Part shown: one piece after another, positions 1 to 5,032 of the stretch | Layout: each line of letters begins with the position of its first letter | How positions within the stretch are numbered: position 1 is the first letter of the stretch | Assembly (NCBI GenBank): GCA_018399515.1 | Contig: JAGYOB010000237.1 | Coordinates: forward strand, 1-5,032 | Origin: Candidatus Nanopelagicales bacterium | GTDB lineage: Bacteria; Actinomycetota; Actinomycetes; S36-B12 | Length of the DNA stretch: 5,032 bases | Reading direction: 5' to 3' | Translations under genes and position numbers: made by a program | Notes under the pieces: model-generated | The model's database searches: none | What the model was told of the DNA's origin: nothing | The model's input: only the letters and a program-made list of their open reading frames with translations

Positions 1-158
1 CCGGTGATGATCTCGATGTCGTCGAACCACGGCAGGTCGCGCAGGCGCTCAGGGTGTCGGGCCAGGACTCGCACCCGCCGGCCGGCCTCGAGGAGTCGGG
101 GGATGAGGCGGCCGCCGACGTATCCGGTGGCCCCGGTGACCAAGCAGAGGCGACTCAT
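1..158 (-). CDS. Atypical SDR / NAD(P)H-binding protein, N-terminal part (cut by left edge)
   Basis: Only the first 52 codons are present, read from the ATG at 158-156; the gene continues beyond base 1. The N-terminus is a classic Rossmann fold opening: strand beta-1 (LCLVT), the glycine motif GATGYVGG (G9, G12, G15), helix alpha-A (RLIPRLLEAG), then beta-2 (RVRVLAR) ending in Arg34. A basic residue there usually means NADP(H) is preferred over NAD(H). The following HPERLRDLPW...IEII stretch is typical of the atypical SDR/NmrA-like group often annotated as NAD(P)-dependent epimerase or NAD(P)H-binding protein. Substrate and reaction cannot be told, because the Tyr-x-x-x-Lys region and C-terminal half lie outside the window. 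The ATG overlaps the TGA of the upstream MscS gene (ATGA) and has no strong Shine-Dalgarno, so translation probably depends on coupling. It is the last visible gene of the leftward operon. The fold is well supported; the precise family is inferred. Confidence 0.85.
   Translation of the reverse strand, partial: MSRLCLVTGATGYVGGRLIPRLLEAGRRVRVLARHPERLRDLPWFDDIEIIT
155..158 (-). other. ATGA stop-start overlap between MscS gene and SDR gene
   Basis: Read on the minus strand, the four bases are ATGA. ATG (158-156) starts the SDR gene and TGA (157-155) ends the MscS gene. This is the commonest arrangement for translational coupling by termination and reinitiation. The bases just upstream (GGACTC) contain at best a weak Shine-Dalgarno, which fits coupling rather than independent initiation. 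It also fixes the SDR start and shows that the two genes share one mRNA. Confidence 0.8.
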
Positions 159-1108
159 GAGTCCAGTGTGGGGCCTGCCGACCGCCTTGGCATCTCGTCG
201 ATCTGGATGATCTGCTGGGGGACGTCGATTCCGTGGGCGTCGAAGGCGGCTTTCATCGCGCCCCGGACCTCGCGGATCACCGCGAACTGATTGGGTGGCC
301 GGATCCGCCCCATGACGCGCACGGTGACCGCATCGCCGGCAACGGCTTCGACCCCGCCGAAGAAGGGGGCCTCCAGCAGGTCGCCATGAGGGCCTTTCTC
401 CTCGAGCAGGCGCTTGCCTTCGGCATTGACCACGTCGCGCAACCGATTGAGATCGGTGTCGAAGGCCACCTGCATGTCCACCAGTACATAGGTCCACCCC
501 TGCGACTGGTTGGCGACGAACTGCATCTGGCCATTGCGGATGTACCAGACAGTCCCGTAGAAGTCGCGGATCCGGGTGTACCGCAGCGCGACCTCTTCGA
601 CGACGCCGAGGACCTGCCCGGTATCCACCACGTCGCCGATGCCGAGCTGATCCTCGAAGATCATCGAGATGCCGGCGAGGTAGTCGGCGACGAGGGTCTG
701 GGCGCCGAAGCCGATCACCACGCCGGCGACTCCGGCGCTGGCCAGGATCGGTGTCACGTTGATGCCGATGATCGCCAGGATCGTGATCCCGGCGATGGTC
801 CAGATGATGATCACCGCCATGCTGCGCAGGAGGGTGCCGAAGGCCTGGGCGCGCTGGACCGTGCGTTCCTCGAGTTGCTGATCGACGATGTCGTCGGAAT
901 TCTCCAGCTTGCTGCGGTTGGCCTTCTGCTTGGCCGGGGCCTTCACGATCGTCCGGTGCACGAAAGAACGGATGATCTTGGAGACGACGATGTGGGCGAT
1001 GAGTGCGACGGTGATGATGATGACGATGCGCACGACCTCATCCAGGGGGATGACGTCGAGACTCGCCCAGAACTGCAGGAACGGCGAGGTGTCGTCGGTG
1101 CTCTCCAT
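155..1108 (-). CDS. MscS-family small-conductance mechanosensitive ion channel
   Basis: A 317-residue inner-membrane channel that would open under membrane tension and release solutes during hypo-osmotic shock; family members form homoheptamers. Visible parts in order: a short polar N-terminus; TM1 at about 24-46; a long charged, presumably cytoplasmic linker at 47-94; TM2 at about 95-116; the pore helix TM3 at about 119-150; then the cytoplasmic beta domain (with RNGQ and NQS near 191-202) and an alpha/beta domain to about 302. The pore has the family pattern of small residues: A123, G126, G129, G133, then Q137 and G146, followed by ED and GDVV. Aligned on E. coli MscS Gln112, the gate leucines 105 and 109 become V130 and F134, and kink Gly113 becomes T138. 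E. coli MscS has 286 residues, so this one is slightly longer, mainly in the linker. The ATG start has a GGAGG 8 bases upstream. It lies 15 bp after the peptidase gene and overlaps the SDR gene by 4 bp. Family assignment is strong; gating threshold and ion preference are unknown. Confidence 0.95.
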   Translation of the reverse strand: MESTDDTSPFLQFWASLDVIPLDEVVRIVIIITVALIAHIVVSKIIRSFVHRTIVKAPAKQKANRSKLENSDDIVDQQLEERTVQRAQAFGTLLRSMAVIIIWTIAGITILAIIGINVTPILASAGVAGVVIGFGAQTLVADYLAGISMIFEDQLGIGDVVDTGQVLGVVEEVALRYTRIRDFYGTVWYIRNGQMQFVANQSQGWTYVLVDMQVAFDTDLNRLRDVVNAEGKRLLEEKGPHGDLLEAPFFGGVEAVAGDAVTVRVMGRIRPPNQFAVIREVRGAMKAAFDAHGIDVPQQIIQIDEMPRRSAGPTLDS

Positions 1109-1116
1109 GGCGTGTG

Positions 1117-1121
1117 CCTCC
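1117..1121 (-). promoter_or_regulatory. Shine-Dalgarno GGAGG for the MscS gene
   Basis: GGAGG on the minus strand, 8 bases before the ATG at 1108. It sits inside the 15-bp gap, two bases after the TAG stop (1126-1124) of the peptidase gene. It is the strongest ribosome binding site in the window and confirms the MscS start. The channel can therefore be translated independently of the upstream gene although probably on the same transcript. Confidence 0.8.
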
Positions 1122-1123
1122 GG

Positions 1124-3229
1124 CTAGTCGGCGGTGTCCGAACTCGTAGAGTCCAGGCCCGTCCAGCGCGCTGCGAAGGCCACGATATCGGCCGATTCAT
1201 CGACAGCCCGGGAGATCGACCGCATGCCGTGTCCGACATCTCCCTCGGCCCGGATCACGATCGGTCGTTCGCCGGTCGTCGCATGCTGCACGGCCGCGCA
1301 CATCTTGCGCGCGTGCATCGGATCGGTGCGGGTGTCGTTGTCGAAGGCGACGAACATGGTTGCGGGATAGTCGGTTCCGCCTGCGACATTGTGATACGGC
1401 GAATAGTCGATGAGCCAACCGAATTGCTCGGGGTCATCGGGATCGCCGTATTCGACGGTCCAGGTTGGCCCGAGTTCGGACGTCGTGTAGCGGATCATGT
1501 CCAACAACGGGGCGACACAGATCACGGCGTTGTACAGGTCCGGGCGCTGCGTCATCGCGGCTCCGACGAGTAATCCACCATTCGAACCACCGTTGATCGC
1601 GAGTTGCTCGCGCGTCGTCCAACCGTTCGCGATCAACCATTCGGCTGCCGCGTGGAAGTCATCGAAGACGTTCTGCTTCTTGCCCAGCATCCCGTCGCGA
1701 TGCCACTGCTCGCCTTCTTCGCCGCCACCGCGCAGGTTGGCGATCGCCCACACGCCACCGGCCTCGACCCACGACAGGATGGTCGCCGAATAACCCGGCG
1801 ACATCGGGATCCCGAAACCGCCGTAGCCGTACAGAATCGTTGGGCGCGGCCGATCGGATTCATCGGTGGGGGAGATGATGAACATGCGCACGTCGGTGCC
1901 ATCGGCACTGGTGTAGGTCACCTGGCGCGAGTGCACGGCCGGCACGTCGACGACCCCCGGCGGTAGCGCGAAGACCTCGAGAGCCATCGTGCGCGCATCG
2001 AAGGAATAGATCGTCGGCACCGTGGTGTGATCGGTGTAGACCAGCCACACCACCGGGCCACCATCGGGGCGTTCCACCGGGCCCATGAGCGTGCCCGCCC
2101 CGGGCAGGTCGATCGTGTGCAGCAGTTCGCCGGTGTCGAGGTCGTGCACGCTCAATTCGCTCACTACGTGTCGTGTGCGCACCAGCAGCAGAAACGGGCG
2201 CATGAGCTCGGGTCCGTCGAGGATCGCGAATCCGTCGATGACGGCTTCGTCATCCTCGACGATCAGGTCGCGCCAATGCTGCGATTGGGGATGGTCGGGT
2301 TCGGTCACGCAAATGCGCCCGCGTGGCGCGTCGAGGTCGGTCGCGACATAGAACAGGCCATTGCGACCGATGTCGATCCCGGTCTGGGCGTCGATATCGC
2401 CCTGGACGAGCGTGAACGCCGGTGCCTGCGGGGTGGATGTCGACAGATCCGCGATCCACAGGTCGTTACGCGGTTCGGTGCCCTCCGATGACGACACCTG
2501 CAACCATCGGCCGTCTCGGCTGACCTCGACGCCGTAGTAGTTCGTCATCGTCATGCCCGAACCGAAGACCAGATCATCCGAGTCAGCGTCGGCGCCCACC
2601 GTGTGCAAGAACACCCGACGGTGGAAGTTGATCTCGCTATCGGGCAACTCCTCGGGAGGCAATCGCCGCACGTAATAGAACGCCTCACCGCCGGGCAGCC
2701 AGGCGATCGGGGAATACCGGCAGCGATCGATCGGGCCATCGATCGTCTCGCCGGTGGCCACGTCCATGACGTAGACCACCGATTCCTCGGTACCGCCGAC
2801 GCTGATCTGATAGGCGATCCGGTCGCCCTCCTTGCTCGGCTGCCAAGCGTCGAGGGTCGTCAGCCCATCGGGGTCGAGGGCCATCGGGTCGATGAGGACC
2901 CGCTCGGTGTCACTGCCCGGGTCGATCGTGTAGAGCACGGCGAACTGCTGGCCGGGATCGCGCCGGAGGAAGAATCGCCGCTCGCCGCGAAAATACGGCG
3001 GGGATACCGTGCCCGAACCCATGAGTGCACCGATGCGGTCGGCGAAGGTGTCCCGCATCGACCAGGAGTCGGCCTCGGCGGCGAACAACTCAGCCTGCGC
3101 CGAACGCCAGGCGGTGGTGCGTTCGTCCGCGGAGTCCTCCAGCCAGCGGTAGGGGTCGGGGACCGCGCGGCCGTGCAGGGTCTCGACGAGATCCACACGA
3201 GGGGCAGTGGGATAGGAAACTGAGTTCAC
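1124..3229 (-). CDS. Prolyl oligopeptidase (serine peptidase family S9A)
   Basis: A 701-residue cytoplasmic serine peptidase expected to cut short peptides after proline; no signal peptide is seen. The length matches the family (about 700). The N-terminal part (1-75) has the usual LHG...VPDPYRWLED signature. Residues of about 75-410 are the beta-propeller that restricts entry to small peptides. Residues of about 410-701 are the alpha/beta-hydrolase domain. Counting from the GTG start, the catalytic triad is Ser549 (in GGSNGG), Asp632 (in DNDTR) and His667 (in GHG). Other matches to porcine POP are Tyr469 (oxyanion Tyr473, in YGYGGF), Trp590 (proline-stacking Trp595) and Arg634 (Arg643). The Ser-to-Trp spacing of 41 is identical to the porcine enzyme. 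I chose the GTG at 3229 because it gives the standard N-terminus, an AGGG 8 bases upstream and a 10-bp gap after the preceding stop. Reading on to the first in-frame start at 3313 would add 28 non-family residues and run into the upstream gene. Family and activity are well supported; the physiological substrate is unknown. Confidence 0.95.
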   Translation of the reverse strand: MNSVSYPTAPRVDLVETLHGRAVPDPYRWLEDSADERTTAWRSAQAELFAAEADSWSMRDTFADRIGALMGSGTVSPPYFRGERRFFLRRDPGQQFAVLYTIDPGSDTERVLIDPMALDPDGLTTLDAWQPSKEGDRIAYQISVGGTEESVVYVMDVATGETIDGPIDRCRYSPIAWLPGGEAFYYVRRLPPEELPDSEINFHRRVFLHTVGADADSDDLVFGSGMTMTNYYGVEVSRDGRWLQVSSSEGTEPRNDLWIADLSTSTPQAPAFTLVQGDIDAQTGIDIGRNGLFYVATDLDAPRGRICVTEPDHPQSQHWRDLIVEDDEAVIDGFAILDGPELMRPFLLLVRTRHVVSELSVHDLDTGELLHTIDLPGAGTLMGPVERPDGGPVVWLVYTDHTTVPTIYSFDARTMALEVFALPPGVVDVPAVHSRQVTYTSADGTDVRMFIISPTDESDRPRPTILYGYGGFGIPMSPGYSATILSWVEAGGVWAIANLRGGGEEGEQWHRDGMLGKKQNVFDDFHAAAEWLIANGWTTREQLAINGGSNGGLLVGAAMTQRPDLYNAVICVAPLLDMIRYTTSELGPTWTVEYGDPDDPEQFGWLIDYSPYHNVAGGTDYPATMFVAFDNDTRTDPMHARKMCAAVQHATTGERPIVIRAEGDVGHGMRSISRAVDESADIVAFAARWTGLDSTSSDTAD
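2724..2745. repeat. Perfect 8-bp inverted repeat inside the peptidase gene
   Basis: CGATCGAT (2724-2731) is followed after a 6-base spacer (cgggcc) by its exact reverse complement ATCGATCG (2738-2745). Each arm is itself made of overlapping CGATCG/ATCGAT palindromes. The repeat encodes two Ile-Asp pairs (ID-GP-IDR) in the propeller. No T-run follows on either strand, so it is not an intrinsic terminator. It may simply reflect the general abundance of CGATCG in this DNA; no function is claimed. Confidence 0.6.
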
Positions 3230-3237
3230 ATGCTCGA

Positions 3238-3241
3238 CCCT
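3238..3241 (-). promoter_or_regulatory. Shine-Dalgarno AGGG for the prolyl oligopeptidase, overlapping the upstream stop
   Basis: On the minus strand the junction reads GGTTAGGGTCGAGCATGTG. TAG (3242-3240) ends the alkyltransferase gene, and its AG is also the beginning of AGGG, 8 bases before the GTG start at 3229. The site is modest in strength, but its position decides in favour of this GTG over upstream in-frame starts. Ribosomes finishing the first gene would cover this site, so some translational coupling is likely. Confidence 0.55.
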
Positions 3242-4082
3242 AACCAGTGCACTCACCCGTGCGTTCACTGGCGAGTAGAGCCTCCTTGACTTCCAGGCCC
3301 CAGTGATAACCACCGAGGGAGCCGTCGGTGCGGATCACCCGGTGGCAGGGGATCGCCAAGGCGGCGGGGTTCGCGCCGCACGCATTCGCCACCGCGCGCA
3401 CCGCCTGAGGCTCGCCGATCGCCGCGGCGACCTCGGAATACGTGCGCGTCTCACCGGCGGGGATCTGGCGCAATGCTGCCCATACGCGTGCTTGGAAAGC
3501 GGTGCCGGTGACCAGCATCGGTAGATCGGGCGCATCGACTCCGTCGGCGATCGCCGATAGAGCACGCATCACATCGACCATCGCATCGTCATCACGCACC
3601 AAGGTCGCGGCAGGGAACTCGGCCAGGGTCGGCTCGAGTAACTCGTGCGCGTCGCCGATGACAACCCGACACAGGCCACGTGGTGATGCGATGGCGATCA
3701 CGTCACCGATGCGAGTCGATATCGCCGACCACAGCAGAATGTGCGCGGGAGCGCCCTGCGCGTAGTCCTTCGGGGTCATGCCCAGCCGTCGCGCGGTCTC
3801 CTCATAGAACGCCCGAACCGACCCGTAACCGGCATCGAAGATCGCCTCGGTGACGCTGTCGGTGTCGCGTAGGGCGATCCGGGCTGCGTCGGTGCGCACG
3901 CAGCGACCGTAATCGGCCGGTGTTGTGCCCAGAACCTCGGCGAAGTCCCGCTGCATCTGACGCGTGCTGCACCCGGCGATGGTGGCCAGTTCACCGACCG
4001 GCAACGGGCCACCGTTGACGTGCAGAGCCCGGCAGGCACGGGTCACGCGATCGATCGGGGTGTCGGCTGCGGCTACCACCAT
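3240..4082 (-). CDS. Ada-like AraC-type HTH / methylated-DNA-[protein]-cysteine S-methyltransferase fusion
   Basis: A 280-residue, two-part protein. Residues of about 8-109 are an AraC-type double helix-turn-helix (ATIAGCSTRQMQRDF, then SVTEAIFDAGYGSVRAFY). Residues of about 112-280 are an Ogt/MGMT suicide alkyltransferase that would move methyl groups from O6-alkylguanine to its own cysteine. The acceptor is Cys246 in PCHRV. Other residues line up with human MGMT: Tyr215 (Tyr114), the arginine finger Arg229 (Arg128), Asn238 (Asn137) and Glu273 (Glu172), all at identical spacing from the cysteine. E. coli Ada (354 residues) has an extra N-terminal zinc/methyl-phosphotriester domain, and that domain is missing here. 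The fusion without it is a known architecture. The start is the first ATG. In-frame GTG codons reach back to 4166, but those starts would overlap the divergent amidase gene, and a TAnnnT hexamer 7 bases before this ATG suggests a leaderless mRNA. It is the first gene of the leftward operon and a plausible autoregulator. Function is strong; regulatory targets are inferred. Confidence 0.93.
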   Translation of the reverse strand: MVVAAADTPIDRVTRACRALHVNGGPLPVGELATIAGCSTRQMQRDFAEVLGTTPADYGRCVRTDAARIALRDTDSVTEAIFDAGYGSVRAFYEETARRLGMTPKDYAQGAPAHILLWSAISTRIGDVIAIASPRGLCRVVIGDAHELLEPTLAEFPAATLVRDDDAMVDVMRALSAIADGVDAPDLPMLVTGTAFQARVWAALRQIPAGETRTYSEVAAAIGEPQAVRAVANACGANPAALAIPCHRVIRTDGSLGGYHWGLEVKEALLASERTGECTG

Positions 4083-4092
4083 GGGCACACCG
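4083..4092 (+). repeat. Direct repeat copy 1 (GGGCACACCG), candidate operator half-site
   Basis: GGGCACACCG lies immediately upstream of the alkyltransferase ATG and overlaps most of its proposed -10 hexamer. A near-identical copy (one mismatch) starts exactly 30 bp further on, at 4113. AraC-family proteins commonly bind directly repeated sites, and the adjacent gene encodes such a domain, so an autoregulatory operator is possible. Ten bases with one mismatch in GC-rich DNA could be chance. Confidence 0.35.
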
Positions 4093-4094
4093 TA
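4089..4094 (-). promoter_or_regulatory. Candidate -10 element (TACGGT) for the alkyltransferase operon, leaderless
   Basis: Read on the minus strand, TACGGT fits the TAnnnT pattern of actinobacterial sigma-70-type promoters. Six bases (GTGCCC) separate it from the ATG at 4082, so the usual start about 7 bases after the hexamer would fall on the A of the ATG. No Shine-Dalgarno precedes this ATG, in agreement with a leaderless transcript. I see no convincing -35 hexamer, so the promoter might need an activator. Confidence 0.4.
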
Positions 4095-4112
4095 GGCGGC
4101 GCCTGTGTGCTC

Positions 4113-4122
4113 GGGCACTCCG
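4113..4122 (+). repeat. Direct repeat copy 2 (GGGCACTCCG), candidate operator half-site
   Basis: GGGCACTCCG matches copy 1 at 9 of 10 positions. The 30-bp offset is close to three helical turns and would place both copies on nearly the same face of the DNA. It also overlaps a short dyad, GTGC-TCGG-GCAC at 4107-4118. The position, central in the spacer, would let one bound regulator act on both divergent promoters. This is inference from pattern only. Confidence 0.35.
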
Positions 4123-4144
4123 ATTCGCGCCACGGGATCGGGCC

Positions 4145-4150
4145 TAGGCT
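4145..4150 (+). promoter_or_regulatory. Candidate -10 element (TAGGCT) for the amidase gene, leaderless
   Basis: TAGGCT fits TAnnnT and is followed by six bases (TGCGAT) and then the ATG at 4157, the spacing expected when transcription starts on the ATG itself. The only Shine-Dalgarno-like bases upstream are an AGG at 4146-4148, within the hexamer. No good -35 is visible. The layout mirrors the one on the opposite side of the spacer. Confidence 0.4.
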
Positions 4151-4156
4151 TGCGAT

Positions 4157-5032
4157 ATGGCCGCACTCCATGACCTCACCGCCCTCGAGCAGGCGGCGGC
4201 CATCCGCTCCCGTGAGGTGAGTGCGGTCGAGTTCACCGACCACTACCTGCGCCGTAGTGACAGCCTCAACGCCGCGGTGGGTGCTTTCATCACCCTGACC
4301 CCTGAGGCCGCACTCGAGCAGGCGCGAACCGTCGATGACCTCATCGCATCGACGTCGGGTGATACCGAACTATCCCCTCTGATCGGGGTCGTGTGCCCGA
4401 CGAAGGATCTCAACCAGGTGGCCGGAGTGCGCTGCACGTTCGGATCGAAGGCGCTGCAGATCACCGCGACCGCTGACGACAACGTCGTCGCCCGGATGCG
4501 CCAGGAAGGGTTGGTCTTCACCGGCACCACGAACACTCCCGAATTCGGTCTGCCGTGCTACACCGAGAACGACATCGCACCCGCGGCTCGCACCCCGTGG
4601 GATCTGACCCGTTCGGCGGGCGGTTCGAGTGGGGGAGCAGCCGCATCGGTCGCAGCCGGGCTGGCTGCGATCGCGCAGGGGTCCGATGGCGGGGGCTCCA
4701 TCCGGATCCCGGCCAGTGTCTGCGGGTTGGTGGGTATCAAGCCTGCGCGCGGACGGGTGTCCAACGGCCCCCTGCCCGAAGGCCTCGGTGAACTCGCGGT
4801 GCAGGGTCCGATCGCGCGCACGGTGCGCGATGCTGCGGCCCTGCTCGACGCGATGTCCGGCGGGTATCCCGACGATCCGTTCGTGGCCGCACCGCCGAGC
4901 GAATCGTTCCTGTCGGCCGCCAACCATGAGCCGGGCACATTGCGCATCGGCTGCTATCGGGACCCGGTGATCGCCGAGACACAGGTGCACCCCGACTGCA
5001 TCGACGCCTATGAGCGCACGCTCGCGCTCCTT
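4157..5032 (+). CDS. Amidase-signature family hydrolase, N-terminal 292 residues (cut by right edge)
   Basis: The reading frame is open from the ATG at 4157 to the last base without a stop, giving 292 residues; complete family members are usually about 450-500. It belongs to the amidase signature family, which hydrolyses amide bonds with a Ser-cisSer-Lys triad. All three residues are visible: Lys83 (CPTKD), cis-Ser157 (in AGGSSGG) and nucleophile Ser181 (in GSDGGGSIRIPAS). The 24-residue gap between the two serines equals that in FAAH and GatA. Other typical pieces are TTNTPEFG (124-131), TPWDLTRSAGG (146-156), GLVGIKPARGR (190-200) and GPIARTVRDAA (217-227). The SDGGGSIRIPAS form resembles stand-alone amidases (mycobacterial Ami proteins, 6-aminohexanoate-cyclic-dimer hydrolase) more than the GTDTGGSIR usual for GatA. 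No gatC or gatB is visible, so a tRNA amidotransferase subunit is unlikely. No signal peptide is seen, so it is probably cytoplasmic. The substrate cannot be predicted. It is transcribed away from the repair gene across the 74-bp spacer. Confidence 0.93.
   Translation, partial: MAALHDLTALEQAAAIRSREVSAVEFTDHYLRRSDSLNAAVGAFITLTPEAALEQARTVDDLIASTSGDTELSPLIGVVCPTKDLNQVAGVRCTFGSKALQITATADDNVVARMRQEGLVFTGTTNTPEFGLPCYTENDIAPAARTPWDLTRSAGGSSGGAAASVAAGLAAIAQGSDGGGSIRIPASVCGLVGIKPARGRVSNGPLPEGLGELAVQGPIARTVRDAAALLDAMSGGYPDDPFVAAPPSESFLSAANHEPGTLRIGCYRDPVIAETQVHPDCIDAYERTLALL

Noticed and set aside
233..1573. A 446-codon open frame on the plus strand, opposite the MscS gene and the end of the peptidase gene
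   Set aside because: It is antisense to two genes with clear family motifs, crosses their boundary, is extremely rich in Asp, Gly, His and Arg, and matches no recognisable fold. Long antisense frames are expected opposite GC-rich codon usage.
2724..2745. The inverted repeat as a transcription terminator or attenuator
   Set aside because: There is no T-tract on either strand, it lies mid-gene in a coding region, and CGATCG palindromes are common throughout the window.
2603..3223. A 206-codon plus-strand open frame opposite the N-terminal half of the prolyl oligopeptidase
   Set aside because: Same reason: no motif, skewed composition, and it lies entirely within a well-supported gene on the other strand.
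4083..4166. An N-terminal extension of the alkyltransferase fusion to the GTG at 4166 (308 residues)
   Set aside because: It would overlap the start of the divergent amidase gene, adds 28 Pro/Arg-rich residues unlike an Ada sensor domain, and removes room for both promoters. The ATG at 4082 has a well-placed -10-like hexamer.
4370..4990. A 206-codon minus-strand open frame opposite the amidase
   Set aside because: The plus strand here encodes a complete amidase signature with all three catalytic residues; the antisense frame is Arg/Gly/Pro-rich and shows no domain.
4157..5032. The amidase as GatA of the Asp/Glu-tRNA amidotransferase
   Set aside because: The nucleophile motif is GSDGGGSIRIPAS rather than the GTDTGGSIR usual for GatA, and no gatC or gatB flanks it within the window.
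1..5032. A novel defence, mobile or secondary-metabolite system
   Set aside because: No recombinase, nuclease, toxin, repeat array, reverse transcriptase or biosynthetic core gene is present. Every gene falls into a known family, and I saw no sign of recent transfer.

Overview
The window looks like ordinary, densely coded chromosome from a high-GC bacterium, most likely an actinomycete (Actinomycetota). The reasons are 57-67% G+C in the lines I counted, GTG as well as ATG starts, junctions of 15 bp or less or overlapping, promoter-like hexamers placed for leaderless transcripts, and protein sequences that read like actinobacterial family members. I cannot name a genus. There is no tRNA, rRNA, CRISPR array, insertion sequence, integrase or phage gene, and no known defence system.

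Layout. Almost every base is coding. Four genes run leftwards (minus strand) and look like one transcription unit. In transcription order they are: an Ada-like AraC-type helix-turn-helix/O6-alkylguanine-DNA alkyltransferase fusion (4082 to 3240); a cytoplasmic prolyl oligopeptidase (3229 to 1124); an MscS-type mechanosensitive channel (1108 to 155); and the first 52 codons of an atypical short-chain dehydrogenase/NAD(P)H-binding protein (158 to 1, cut by the left edge). The junctions are a 10-bp gap, a 15-bp gap and a 4-bp ATGA overlap. One gene runs the other way: an amidase-signature hydrolase (4157 to 5032, cut by the right edge with all three catalytic residues present). The only real intergenic region is the 74-bp divergent spacer at 4083-4156. 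No non-coding stretch reaches 300 bases.

How the genes may work together. The first leftward gene combines a DNA-binding domain with an alkyl-accepting repair domain, so it could control its own promoter and hence the genes behind it. It lacks the N-terminal methyl-phosphotriester domain that arms E. coli Ada, so any sensing would have to work differently. No obvious pathway links alkyl repair, proline-specific peptide cleavage, an osmotic release valve and an oxidoreductase. The arrangement may be a loose housekeeping or stress operon.

The most interesting part is the 74-bp spacer. Each divergent gene has a TAnnnT -10-like hexamer with exactly 6 bases between it and its ATG, which suggests leaderless mRNAs on both sides. 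A 10-bp direct repeat (9 of 10 identical, 30 bp apart) makes a candidate operator. I found no convincing previously undescribed system. These are modest, testable leads.
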